Below the pieces are notes generated by a model. The model did no database searches. It saw only the letters and a list, made by a program, of their open reading frames with translations, and was not told where the DNA came from. 64,000 nt of DNA from Schizophyllum amplum (Eukaryota; Basidiomycota; Agaricomycetes; Agaricales; Schizophyllaceae). The DNA is taken from NCBI GenBank assembly GCA_007026445.1, contig VDMD01000105.1:16055-80054 (forward strand), written 5' to 3'. The translations under genes and the position numbers were made by a program. The first letter of the stretch is position 1. Each line of letters starts with the position of its first letter. Below are positions 1 to 10,797 of this stretch, one piece after another.

Positions 1-1452
1 CGGAATCAGCATCCTCATGATCTTCATCGTGTCGCACGACGAACACGGAGGTTTTTTTTGTCATCACGGGCGCCGGGTCCGATCGTCGGCGTGATACGCC
101 ACGTATTCCTCATTTTGGATGTTTCTTTGCATCTCGGCCTAGCGGAGATAGAAAAGCCGCTGTCATGTTTGAATTCCGGCCGCCGCGAGACCTTGCTGCT
201 GCACAGGACGATCTGCCTCGGTCCGTCTGCTCACCTGGATTCGTTGAGCCTCCGAGTCAACGGCGATCCACGACCGACTACGAAGGAAAATGCCTGTTCG
301 CCGTAAAGTCACATCGCTTCAGCATCCCCTCCGAGCGTACACACGGAGCCCTGACGTACAGACAATCGTTGGGCGGGCGACGTTCGTAGACACTCAGCGT
401 GCCCCCCAGTCGTGTTTGAGTTCCGGATCACAAGCGCGGCGCGTCGAAGGTCGCGTAAATACCTCTCCTCCACAAGCAACAAAATCACAGAATGTATAGT
501 ACGCCTCGAGAGATAATCAGAATAGTCTTGCTTGTGTGAGAACGTCGGTGCCTCGGTGTCTTCAGAGGATAGGAGCGAAACTCACCAAAGAGTAATTCGA
601 AGGACGCGAGAACAAGGAACGCGAAAGACAAAGACAAGGCTGCGGTCTAGAGTGCAACATAGTGATTATGGGCGGAGGTTACGTCGGAACCGGCTGTAAA
701 GCATTCGTCGGCGCGAGCAGGAAGTCGTAGATGGCGTCGTGACGCGCACGAGCTGAGCCCAAAAAACCAGCGTGTGCGGAATAAAGTAAGAAGAGCGCGA
801 AAGTGGTAGAAGGAAGCAAGGAAGGGGCGAAGAGGTAAAGAGCGCCAAGGACATACGGCTGTGGAGAATACTAGGCCAGTGAGAAGCGCCGGGCCTTGGG
901 AGGGGATCTAGAGGAAGGTGGCGTCGAAGGCGAGCGACCAACGGTGGCCAGAAGCTTGAAGCGCGAAAAGGAAAGCCTTCGATGCGCAGGTCGAGAGAAA
1001 ACAAGGACAAGAGACGGACGTAGCGTGAGTCTAGTAGATGTTAAAATCAAGACCATGCGAACCAAAAGGCGGAGACTCGAGCAGCAGATAGAAGACGACA
1101 AGCAGTCACGGAGAGGATACCAGCGAGCCAGGCTTGAACGGAATTCCGATCTCTAGTATCTGTCGATCTCGGTCGCTGTGAAAATCAGCGGTGAAGTCGG
1201 CGTAGCAGTCAAGACGATCGTGAGGGGCTCTTTTTTCCACGCTTTTATTTTACTGCAGATTTCTCTCCACGCTCACGTGTTAGGTGAGACTTGTTGAGAC
1301 GACCATGGGCTCTTCACTTGAACCCTTCCAACTCAGAGTGGACATAGTAAGGACATATGCAGGACAAGTCTTACGGCAGCTTGCCCCAGTGACTTGTCGA
1401 ATGTGCCGTGAGAGGGCGAGAATGATATGGGCGCGCTCGACAAACGTTCACC
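1..1452. other. No supported gene
   Basis: Only short open frames without recognisable protein sequence or convincing splice pairs. Part of it (about 640-1150) is purine-rich on the plus strand. It may be the 3' flank of a gene outside the window. Nothing here can be assigned. Confidence 0.5.
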
Positions 1453-1542
1453 GCCCGCCTAGCTCAATCGGATAGAGCGTCAGACTCTTACTGACAAGAG
1501 GCGGGAATCTGAAGGCTGCGAGTTCGACCCTCGCGGTGGGCT
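1453..1542 (+). tRNA. tRNA-Lys (anticodon CTT) with intron
   Basis: A full cloverleaf can be drawn. The 7-bp acceptor stem GCCCGCC pairs with GGTGGGC (one G-T pair). The anticodon stem TCAGA/TCTGA encloses the loop CTCTTA-A, giving anticodon CTT. The T arm is GCGAG-TTCGACC-CTCGC. A 16-nt intron follows the base 3' of the anticodon, the canonical position for nuclear tRNA introns. Spliced length is 74 nt including the discriminator base. An identical copy, intron included, lies at 8757-8846. Confidence 0.97.
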
Positions 1543-1554
1543 ATAAGCATGTTC

Positions 1555-1587
1555 CGAAGGACAAAATGTCCTTCGCATCCTTTTTTT
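1555..1587 (+). terminator. Hairpin plus T7 run after tRNA-Lys
   Basis: Thirteen nt after the tRNA is a perfect 8-bp hairpin (CGAAGGAC, loop AAAAT, GTCCTTCG, 1555-1575), followed six bases later by seven T (1581-1587). The T run is the expected RNA polymerase III terminator. The hairpin is unusual for Pol III and may be chance. The second tRNA copy has only TTTT (8851-8854). Confidence 0.6.
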
Positions 1588-1854
1588 GCCGCCTCCAAGA
1601 TGTTTACCGATCGCCCAGCCGTACCGCGGGCTGTGTGTCGCAGGGATTCTGTGGGTCGCCATGCTTAGCAGCTAAGATATCACCTCCCAGGTCTTGTAAC
1701 GCGACATGGCACCAGTAGTGAAACCAGATACGAATGAACGCGGTCAACACACGTGATGCGTCAAACTTGTGGGCGCTTTCGATCACTTGCACGTGACGGG
1801 CGCCATTATACGCGTCTTGGCTTTTACCATCATTAGGCGCGCCCAAATTCAACG

Positions 1855-3827
1855 ATGTCGCTCAAAGTCCCCAAAGCAAACAACATAGAGTTGTTCAAGG
1901 AAGGATACAAGGTATGATACAGCAATTTTCAGGACGAAAAACGGTGCACTTACGCCGATATAGCACCTTCAAGGACTCGAGGATGCCGTTTTGCGCAATA
2001 TTCAGGCCGTCGTTGAGCTCTCTGACCTCGTACGGACGAGTTTTGGTCCCAATGGTACGCTGGCCCTTGCTACGCTTCAGGGATTCCCATTAATGCGCTC
2101 TACAGGACGGAATAAGTTGATCATCAATCATCTTGGGCGACTCTTCGTTACTTCAGATGCTGCGACGATCATCCGCGAAATCGAGGTCGTACATCCGGCA
2201 GCCAAGCTGCTCGTCATGGCTTCGCAGGCGCAGGAGGCAGAGGTGCGTAGCCCGCCGTTTAACTCGATCATATGCTGACGCGCGTCACAGATGGGCGACG
2301 CGACCAACGAAGTGATTCTTTTCGCTGGCGAGCTGCTCAAGAAGGCGGAACAGCTGCTTATCCTCGGTCTGCACCCGAGTGAGATCATGAAGGGGTACGA
2401 GATGGCGTCTGCCAAGGCTCTGGAGGAGTTGGAGAGTGCGTGCTTTCCCCTGCGCGAGTACTTGCGACTAACGGGATTGCAGAGCTGTCCACGTCTACTC
2501 TTCCCTCACCATTGACAACTGCATCGCTCGCTACTGCTCTCCGACCCGCGATCGCATCGAAGCAGTACGGCGTCGAGGACACGTTGGCTGCGTTGGTAGC
2601 GGAAGCGTGCATGGCAGTCATGCCTGCCAACCCGAAGAACTTTAACGTCGACAACGTTCGCGTCGTCAAGATCATGGGTGGAAGCTTGCAAGGAAGCACC
2701 GTCGTGCAGGGCATGGTCTTTGGCCGCGAGCCTGAAGGTGCGTGCTCGCGATCGACGTCTCTGACGCATCTAACTCGTGCGACAGGCTCAATAAAGAAGG
2801 CCGAGAACGGCAAAGTCGCCGTATACACGTCTGGAATCGACATCTCGCAGACAGAGACCAAGGGCACGGTGCTGCTGAAGAACGCGGACGAGATGCTGAA
2901 CTTTACGCGAGGCGAAGAGGAGCAGCTTGAGAAGGTGCGTCAAACTATCAAATTCATCCCCTGCTAAACCTTTCCCAGATTGTCAAAGAGATCGCCGATG
3001 CAGGCGTCAAGCTCGTCGTCGCCGGATCCGCCGTCGGTGACCTCGCCCTCCACTACCTCAACCGCCACAACATCGCCGTCCTCAAGGTCCTCTCCAAATT
3101 CGATCTCCGCCGCCTCTGCCGCGTCGTCGGCGCAACACCCCTCGCCCGCCTCGGTGCCCCCACTGCTGAGGAGGCTGGCTGGGCGGACGTCTTCGAGACC
3201 AAGGAGATCGGCGGGGACCGTGTCACCGTCGTCCGCCAGCGCATCCCCGGCGAGCCCGGCTTCCGCCCGGACAGCGCAGCCGAAAAGACCCGCACCGCCA
3301 CCGTCCTCCTCCGCGGTGCGACGGCGAACCGGCTCGACGACCTCGAGCGCGCGGTGGACGACGGCGTAAACGTGCTCAAGGCGCTCCTACGCGATGGGCG
3401 GCTCGTCCCGGGCGCCGGCGCCACGGAGCTCGAGCTCGCCAGGCGGATCGACACGTACGGCGCTGGCATCCGCGGGCTCGCGCAGCACGCCGTGCGCCGG
3501 TACGCGGCGGCGCTGGAGGCGGTCCCGCGCGCGCTGGCCGAGAACGCGATGGGCGGGCGCGCGGGGAACGAGGTCATCAGCCGGTTGTGGGCGAAGCACG
3601 AGAGCGAGGGTGGCGAGGAGTGGGGCGTGGACGTGGAGGCCGAGACGGACGGTACGCTGCCCGCCGCGCAGCACGGCATCGTCGACGCGCTCGCTGCGAA
3701 GGCGTGGGCGCTGCGCTTGGCCGCCGAGGCCGCCGTCAGCGTGCTCAGCGTCGACAGCATCATCATGAGCAAGCCCGCAGGAGGACCGAAGGTGCCGCAG
3801 CAGTCCGGCAACTGGGACGAGGATTAG
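1855..3827 (+). CDS. CCT8: T-complex protein 1 subunit theta (CCT8)
   Basis: Theta subunit of the cytosolic TRiC/CCT chaperonin, which folds actin, tubulin and WD40 proteins using ATP. Seven exons (1855-1911, 1964-2054, 2106-2242, 2291-2435, 2483-2737, 2786-2934, 2979-3827) give a phase-consistent 560-residue protein; human CCT8 is about 548. It starts MSLKVPKANNIELFKEGYK. Visible group II chaperonin signatures are FGPNGRNK, LFVTSDAATI, the ATPase motif GDATN (usually GDGTN), a TETKGTVLLK apical stretch, RAVDDGVN and VPGAGATELELA (usually GGGATE). The C terminus is MSKPAGGPKVP followed by an acidic tail. The large last exon is very GC-rich, unlike the first six. Identity is clear; intron borders are inferred from consensus and frame. 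Confidence 0.97.
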
Positions 3828-4295
3828 TCGATCTCGCGGCAAGGACTAGTCGAGCTCGCGATGAGGTCTGCTTCGTAGCTACCGGGACGACGAGATAGAC
3901 ATGAGATGTAGTAAAACGCGTAATACTTACCTGTATCCATAGTTACTTTGGCGCGCGTACGCTCAGCGCGGAAAGAGCTGTCGTTGCTGACCGCACACTT
4001 GGTGGTGATTTTGAGCCGATGATTCCGTGCTCGTCATGTACAGCTGTGTTAAGGTCGAGCCGCGGCCTCGTTTGCATTTGGGCACGCGCTCGTGTGGCAT
4101 GGTATCATCGTAAGCTTGACGGCAGAGCCGTAACTTTCGCGAGAGCTGGATCGATCAAAGTGCGCCTCAAATAGTAGTATGAATTCGGTGTTAGTCTTTG
4201 TACGAGCTAAGGGGACAGGAAGGTATGCGTGAAGTGATGGTACAGTAGTACGAGTACTTAGTACTTAGTAAGCGGCATGAAGCTCGAGTGCAACT
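3828..4295. other. Intergenic between convergent genes
   Basis: Less GC-rich spacer between the convergent CCT8 gene and the minus-strand ORF that ends at 4296. It must hold both 3' UTRs. No structured element is seen. Confidence 0.5.
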
Positions 4296-5405
4296 TTAAA
4301 GGCGAGAACCCGTCAGCTCGGCGCAAGTGCCCGCCAGCTCGGCCTCGGCCACCTCCAGCTGCAGGAGCTGCTCAAGCACCTCCGCCTCCAGGTCATACAG
4401 CTTCTGGACCTGCATCGATAGCTCAGCACGTAGCGCCTTGCGCTCCAGCGCATGAACCTGCGCGGTGTCGGACGTCGCCTGCGCCTGCGCGATAGTGGAC
4501 GCCGCCGCCGCCGCCCTCTGCGCCTCCGCCTCCTCCTGCGCCGTCTTCTCATCCGCCTCCTCCTGCGCCTTCTTCTCATCCGCATCCTGCTGCTCCTTCT
4601 TCGCATCCGCCTCCTGCTGCGCCTTGATCTTCAGGTACTGTGCATAGAGAAGAGCCTGGGAGGGTGGATGGTAGTCGCGCAGGCGGTACAGATACGCCTC
4701 CCTGTCGAAAGGAGGCTCCTCGTCCTCCTCGACGAATACCAGGTTCTGGGAAGCGATCGCCGTGCTCGAGATGGTGTTCGAGGCGGTGTTGGGGACGGTG
4801 GTCGAGACGGTGTCCGTGATGGCGTTCGTAATGGTGTGGAATACGCAGACGGTGTCAGACGCGGTGAGCGGTGCAGAAGGCGCACTCTCGGCGAGCGGCG
4901 CAAGAGGCGCACGTACAGGAGCAGGGTAGGTGGCAGAGGAGGACTGATACTGGTAGGCGGAGGGGAGGGTGCCGATCGACGGGTAGAAGGCGCCAGCGTG
5001 CTGCATGCCTTGAGCGCTTTCTGCCACAGTGTATGCGCACGCACAAAAGGCGTGGTGGTAAAGACAAGCGGAAGATGGCGCGTCATAGGTGCCGAAGGAG
5101 GGTGTGGTATTGACGAAGTCGAGGCTAGCGCTGTAGGCAGCGAGAGCCGCGCCGCTATGAGTGTGATGCGTCATGTAGCCAGCCTCATAGGCATACAGAT
5201 AATCGAGATCGTGGGGGTGCTGCAGCGCGTGACATTGCATCGTCACGTATGGGTTATGCTGATAGTATTGGAGGTGCCCATAGCAGGACATCGAGGCCAG
5301 AGAATGCGAAGACATGTACGGTGTAAAACCGTAGAGATAACTCGCTCCGGGCTCCGCGTACGCGAGGTAGCGGTCAGACTCGGAGCGCGGGGTGTCGAGG
5401 TCCAT
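4296..5405 (-). CDS. Orphan Tyr-rich / coiled-coil protein
   Basis: Single uninterrupted 369-residue ORF with an ATG start; family not recognised. The first 150 residues are rich in Tyr, His, Ala and Ser (for example YLYGFTPYMSSHS). The middle is a Thr/Ser/Asn-rich low-complexity segment, then a short acidic stretch (VEEDEEPPFDREAYLYRLRD). From about residue 245 to the end lies a charged Ala/Glu/Gln/Lys coiled coil containing repeated KKAQEEADEK-like heptads. No signal peptide or membrane segment is evident. The plus strand also stays open through the coiled-coil part, but only because of its codon bias. Length, ordered composition changes and the absence of stops favour a real gene; function unknown. 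Confidence 0.6.
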   Translation of the reverse strand: MDLDTPRSESDRYLAYAEPGASYLYGFTPYMSSHSLASMSCYGHLQYYQHNPYVTMQCHALQHPHDLDYLYAYEAGYMTHHTHSGAALAAYSASLDFVNTTPSFGTYDAPSSACLYHHAFCACAYTVAESAQGMQHAGAFYPSIGTLPSAYQYQSSSATYPAPVRAPLAPLAESAPSAPLTASDTVCVFHTITNAITDTVSTTVPNTASNTISSTAIASQNLVFVEEDEEPPFDREAYLYRLRDYHPPSQALLYAQYLKIKAQQEADAKKEQQDADEKKAQEEADEKTAQEEAEAQRAAAAASTIAQAQATSDTAQVHALERKALRAELSMQVQKLYDLEAEVLEQLLQLEVAEAELAGTCAELTGSRL

Positions 5406-6241
5406 TCTGTTGCTGGATGTGTCGTGTAGAATGGTTGTAGAGGTTGACGGGCGTGGGCTCGGGCGTCGACAAGAGGTTCGTCGGCGGTGAGGGTGGGTGG
5501 CGACAGAGATACTGCGAGAGGTATCTCAGCTCTTTATAGCCGGTGACCTCGTGTGCCGGGATGGCCGCTGGCCCCGATGGAAGAACAATGGGGGACTGGC
5601 GTTTTACGTGAGGCGTGGCATCCCTGAACGGCGGCGGAGGCCAGCTGAAAACATGAGGCAGTCATTCATCGACCATATATGGTAATAATCGTCGGGATGA
5701 GGGCTGTGCAGGAGTTCGAAGATCGATAGAAGGTCTACGCACAAAGGGGAGAAGCGTGATGCAGCTGTCAACGCGCTTTCCTGTACGTTGGACAATGGAC
5801 AGCGTCCGCATATTGCACTGAGCGGTGAGGTTGCGTAAAGACGAGTTGATCGGGCCGCATATGAGCTTCAGTGCCCATTGCCTTGAGAATCGAAGCTTGG
5901 TACTCACGAGACGAGGCGCGCGACCGATCCAAACAGAGGCAATATGTGGATCTCGTTTTGTGGCAGGAAGCGGCGCATCGACGCTTTCTTTTAGAAATGC
6001 GAATGATACAAAGGCATGTAGGCTTGGAGACCTTTCTACGCCTCAAGGGTGTTGAGCTGCGCTGCCGCAACACCTAAGTAATGCTCGACATGATCTCCTC
6101 GGATGTGGGCGTCGTGGTCAAGCCGCCGCGGCACCTCGAGGATTTCCACGTGACATGTGACATGACGCGTAGATTAGGCGCCCGTTCACCGCGTGGCTCT
6201 CTTGTCCCTTGCCATCGCCGTCGCCTCACGCGTTCGTGGTG
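5406..6241. other. No supported gene; possible spliced remnant
   Basis: Upstream flank shared by the divergent genes at 4296-5405 and 6288-8454. The minus strand between about 6075 and 5600 has a donor-like site near 5910 (GTGAGTACC) and short open stretches that could be small exons, but no frame combination gave recognisable protein. Confidence 0.4.
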
Positions 6242-6280
6242 ATGGCGCCCAAGTTCAAGAGGAAGGAAAGCATGATTTGA
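6242..6280 (+). promoter_or_regulatory. Possible upstream ORF (12 codons)
   Basis: ATG at 6242 in a good context opens a 12-codon frame (MAPKFKRKESMI) that stops at 6280, seven bases before the ATG chosen for the next gene. It could repress or tune translation of that gene. Alternatively, the real gene starts here and the first intron is mis-modelled. Confidence 0.35.
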
Positions 6281-6287
6281 AAGGTAA

Positions 6288-8454
6288 ATGCTCAAAAGTA
6301 TTATTGATCTTCAACCTCAGGAGTACAAAGTCCCGAAGAACGCTGTCTTCCTCGTCGTCGTCAACCCGTGGGGGCAGGATGGCATCGACCGGACCACCAG
6401 CCAGCGCGGCTTCCACAATAATTTGGGCGCATGGCTGGAGATTGCTTGTGGCAGTCGTCCGACTTGCGTTTACTATCAGGGAACGGTGCGTTTGCAACGT
6501 CGGCGCACCACCGAGCATCTGACGCCGAACTCGACAGCACGCCGAAGTCATTGTGGAGTTTGGGAAAGACGTCAATCTCAATAAACTCCTGGGTGACCAC
6601 GCCCTAGAGGACGTGTTTGGTGCCCCGGGTCTTCCTGGCGCATCCTCCATCTATCCGTACAATTACAAGATGAACGGGAACCCGCAGAACAAGCGTACGT
6701 CTCTGTCTCATGTTAAAATAATCCGGGCGCTGACTTTACCCTCATAGAGTGGGCTGAGGCACTCTTCGACTATAGGGACATACCGGCGGAGTTCCCCGTG
6801 CGCAGACGATATCCACTCCCGCGACGTCCAGAAGCTAGGCCAAAGACTCATCACAGCGGCATCCTCGGGAGCATTCCGGACGACCATTGGGACCGCGTCG
6901 ATGGTCTGAGGAGAGAACAGCGGTCGCCGACTCCGCCGCTGCCGCCACCTCTGCCGCCGGTACCGCCACCGCCACCGGTTCGTAGCACCTCGTACGCGTT
7001 GCGCGAATGCTGACCGTTGTTACATAAGGCAACGAACTTCCTGCCGTACGAACGCCCGGTTCAGCTCGCAGCGGCTAGCATCAAGGAAGAAGAACCTGTC
7101 GTTCAAGTCAAAGCCGAGCTCGGCGTCAAGCGCGATCCGTACGAGGAAGGTGCGACTCGTCTTGTCATCCCACGGCCTGAAATTCGTGTGCTAACTCGAG
7201 CTATCTGAAGACGACGACTACGCGAGAAATCTATGGCCGGCACCTACCACCGACGAGGAAGACGTGAAGCCAATCATCAAGGCCGAGCCGGACTCGAACT
7301 ACATAGTCAAGGAGGAGGACGCTGGCGGTAGTTGTCTTCCCGGCGTCAAGCGGGAGGATGACGGTGGTAAGCGATGTTTCTTCGCGCCTCAGATCTACGT
7401 GTTTGACGCGTTTTCGCAGGTCGAGTCAGCGCCCAATGGCAGCAGATGTTCAATGGTCTAGAGCTCCCGCGACCGCCAACAGACGATGTCAAACCCGTGC
7501 AGGCGGTTAAAAGCGAGGAAGCCGGTGTCAACTTCAATCAACGTAAGCAGCCTCATCCACGGGCGCTTAACTGCGGTTGACTTCACTTTTCAGATGTCAA
7601 AACAGAACATCTTGACGATACATCTGAAGACGCCGGTTAGTTTTTCCCAAGAAGATATCGCGAGTCCTATCTCATCCAAGGCGCAGGTAGACTGCTCGAG
7701 GAAGTTTTTTCGCAGCTCCCGGAACACATTCGGACTGGACAATACGCGTCGTCAGGCGCCCTCTCCGTCAAGGCGGATGATTCGCAATTCGCACGCTCTT
7801 TCGACTCATTTCCGCCTCGGGGAGTGGAAGGTCCATCCACAGGCGCTCATTCGCAGCGGATCAAGAACGAATTCGCGGATGACTATGAGCGAAGCAGGTC
7901 GGACTTGCATGGTGAGTATAATTCTTCCCTATGCTCCTATAGCCTCTGATGAAGTCTAAGGATACAGCAGAGACGACTCGCGGCGAGCTTCCAGCTCACG
8001 CGCTCCTCCTCCACTCCAAGCGAATCGGCATCAGGATCGCAGCAGTCCGGTAAAGCGCGAGAGCGACGAACGCAGTTGTATGTGACTTGCTCTCGACGCC
8101 GTCCTGAGCTTGAGCTGAACCCGTGATAGACTTGCAGCGACCGGATCTGCGGGCTGGTGAGTTGTGAAGCGTGGTCCGCGGTCAAAATTTTGACAGACGT
8201 ATCGTCAGACATCAAGCCATCCTTGGGCTATCGCGATGCTGCGCGAGACCCTCGACGACGAGGTACAATCGTGATCAAAGATCTTGGCGAGGGCTAACTT
8301 CTCTGCAGGCGAACCTCCGAAACGAGAGCTAGATGGAGATCGGAGGGAAGGTCAGTGGTTTCTTAGCATGTTCAGAAATGAGCGTGAGGTTCGATACTTA
8401 CGCGGGCGTACAGATAGGGAGCACAAGCGCGTCAAATCTGAGCGTCTCTCTTGA
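6288..8454 (+). CDS. Unknown protein with array of SUMO-consensus motifs
   Basis: Thirteen exons (6288-6485, 6538-6694, 6748-6977, 7029-7149, 7211-7366, 7420-7542, 7594-7635, 7687-7911, 7961-8049, 8138-8156, 8197-8262, 8309-8350, 8414-8454) join in frame to 502 residues. Residues 1-180 look folded, with a hydrophobic strand (NAVFLVVVNPWG) and a later AEVIVEFGKDVNLNKLLGD stretch. A proline tract follows, then a disordered acidic/serine-rich half. That half carries eleven psi-K-x-E/D tetrapeptides: IKEE 213, VKAE 222, VKRD 228, IKAE 258, VKEE 268, VKRE 281, VKSE 317, VKTE 330, VKAD 370, IKNE 401 and VKSE 496. If intron 9 is retained, another VKRE is encoded before an early stop. Family not recognised; a nuclear SUMO-scaffold role is inference. 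Some acceptors (7210, 7960) are chosen by frame only. Confidence 0.72.
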
Positions 8455-8756
8455 GTCGTGGATGGTGCTGTCTTTGCGTTTGGAGTCACGTACTGCCACC
8501 GTCCGACCATTGCGCGTTTGAAGGTCCCTTGGCTTGTATACTGTACGGCGAAGGTGCGGTGTTCTCAACTTCGCTCAATACTATGTCCTGCTCGAACGCT
8601 TTCACGCAGGCTATTGCTGGCAGAGAACTATGTGAGCCAAATAATCCCGTCAATAAAAAATTCTCATGGGTGTCTGGGCAGAAATGTGGGGAGCCAGTGG
8701 GGAGTTCTTTGTGAATGTTGACTGCATGGTAAAGACCAAACACGTGTTTCGTATAT

Positions 8757-8846
8757 GCCCGCCTAGCTCAATCGGATAGAGCGTCAGACTCTTACTGACA
8801 AGAGGCGGGAATCTGAAGGCTGCGAGTTCGACCCTCGCGGTGGGCT
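8757..8846 (+). tRNA. tRNA-Lys (anticodon CTT) with intron, second copy
   Basis: Base-for-base identical to the copy at 1453-1542 over all 90 nt, including the 16-nt intron after the anticodon loop. A TTTT terminator follows at 8851. Flanking sequence is unrelated, so only the tRNA itself is duplicated or kept identical. Confidence 0.97.
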
Positions 8847-9629
8847 ATAGTTTTGCATCCTTCTCTTTGCCAATACTTTTACCGTCTGCGAAACGACCTG
8901 CTTAGGCTCGTATGTTCGCCTTCAGTTGATTGGGGCCGACGTTGGTTGTCCTGTGACCATGAGACCGGCAATCAGCGACCGCAATGTCAGCGATCAATGG
9001 CGATCATCACCTGTTTTCTTTCCTCCTCACCAGTGACGGACCTCATACTGACCTGGCAGGGACCTCGACACGGCTTCAGCTTCTCGATATACTTTGCCTT
9101 TCTGACGACTACACCTCTCGGAGCTGCCAGCGCCCTGCTGCGAACGGGTAGCTCAGGTCAGTAATGGCGACGGTGTTCCCGACGATGCGGCCGCACCCCT
9201 GCCGCCTTGCCTGAAGTCCGTCGCACCCTCCCCACCTCCATGCATGCTCCATGATTCGGCTCACCACGCGTTGTCCGACCGCCATCTCAGCGCATGCGCG
9301 CCGACTGCGCGCCGCGCCCGGTCGACGGACCACTTACTACGCTCCGCGCCGAAAATACTGGCCGCACGCCGGCGCGTGCCCGCGCTCCACCTCGCCGTGA
9401 CGGCGTCTAGAGACCACTTGACGCCTGCTTGACGCCGACAAGCACACGCGCAAGCGCCGCAAGCAATGTGGAGGATACTTAAGGAGGATAGGTTCGCAGC
9501 TCGTTCTCTCCAGTTCCCGCATCGTCTTTGTTGTACGAGACCGGCCAGTCCGCGTCGCTTCCTTCGTTTGCTTCTCCCACTCGCTGCTCATATCGGCTTC
9601 CACCGTTCACACGTCCTACTCCTGCCGTC
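8847..9629. promoter_or_regulatory. Upstream region of LPMO-like gene
   Basis: No coding sequence supported. The last 150 bases before the ATG at 9630 are pyrimidine-rich (CTCGTTCTCTCC and similar), a common feature of highly expressed fungal promoters and leaders. No clear TATA box. Confidence 0.35.
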
Positions 9630-10797
9630 ATGTTGCCTATCGCCATCCTCGCTGTTCTCGCTCCTCTCGCCGCGGCTCACATGGAGATGACGAGCCCGCC
9701 GCCGCTGCGCTCGAAGTACAACGACAACGCGGACACGGCAAACGTGGACTACTCGATGACGAGCCCCCTCGAGGCCTCGGGCTCCAACTTCCCCTGCAAG
9801 GGTTACCTCGCCGACACGACGGGCAAGGAGAGCGTCGCCTCATGGGCGGCGGGCTCTAGCCAGCAGGTGACGTAAGTCATTCTTGCTCTAGCTTTTGTCA
9901 CTGTGATCAGAATGCGAGCTGACGTGTCTTCAGGCTTGAGGGTAGCGCCATCCACGAGGGTGGCTCGTGCCAGCTGTCCATCTCCGAGGACGAGGGCGCG
10001 ACGTTCAAGGTCATCAAGTCCTTCATCGGCAACTGCCCCGCGAGCACGGGCCCGGTCACCATGGACGTCGACATCCCCGCGGACGTCAAGAACGGCGACG
10101 TTGTCTTCGCCTGGACATGGAACAACCGCGTCGGCAACCGCGAGATGTACATGAACTGGTAAGCTAGCTTCGCCTCCACCCGTCCCACCTCTACGAGTAC
10201 TCACGCACACCCCTCAGCGCGATCGTCACCATCGACAACGGTGGCGCAGGTCTCACGGACTACCCGGACATGTTCGTCGCGCAGCTGTCGGACATCAACA
10301 CCTGCACGGTCCCCGAGGGTACCGACGTCGACTACCCGAACCCGGGTACTCAGGTCGAGCGCGCCGACGCCGACGACGCCATCGGTGCGCCCGTAGGCGA
10401 CTGCGGCGCCACTGGCACCGGCTCGCCGTCCACCTCCGCATCCGTGCCCGCCACCTCCTCTGCACCGGCCACCTCCGTCGGCGTGTCCGTGTCCGCCTCC
10501 GTCTCGATACCCGCGACCTCTTCCCCCGCAACCACCTCTTCCCCCGCCGCCACCTCCGCCGCGTCCTCCTCCGCGCCCGCGCCCACATCCTCCTCCACCG
10601 CCGGCGAGACCTGCACCGAGGGCGCCGTGCGCTGCGACACCGACACCACCTGGTCCGAGTGCGGCTCGGGGTTGTGGCAGAGCCAGGGGAGCGTCCCGGG
10701 TGGGATGACGTGCAAGGACGGCGCGATCGTGCCCTTGAGCCGGAAGCGCGCGATGAGCTCGCACAAGCGCCACTGGGCGAGCCGGGGGCCGCTTTGA
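9630..10797 (+). CDS. Secreted LPMO-like protein with C-terminal Cys module
   Basis: Three exons (9630-9871, 9934-10158, 10218-10797) encode 348 residues. A signal peptide (MLPIAILAVLAPLAAA) is followed directly by His, so the mature chain would begin HMEMTSPPPLRSKYN, as in copper-dependent lytic polysaccharide monooxygenases whose N-terminal His binds copper. A second His in GSAIHEGGSCQL could complete the histidine brace. Other family-like blocks are NFPCKGY, FAWTWNNRVGNREMYMNC and PDMFVAQL. It resembles the AA16-like / chitin-binding-4-like group of fungal secreted proteins (from memory). A Ser/Thr/Ala linker (about 235-295) leads to a four-Cys module (CTEGAVRCDTD...CGSG...TCKDG) that may bind polysaccharide. 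Extracellular biomass oxidation is inferred; the gene model is solid. Confidence 0.85.

Noticed and set aside
4452..5429. 325-codon plus ORF opposite the orphan gene
   Set aside because: Antisense shadow of the coiled-coil ORF; composition (Arg/Leu/Gly) mirrors the other strand's codons.
9934..10217. Alternative donor GTGACG (9867) for intron 1 of the LPMO-like gene
   Set aside because: Would shift the phase; donor GTAAGTC at 9872 keeps QQVTLEGSA in frame.
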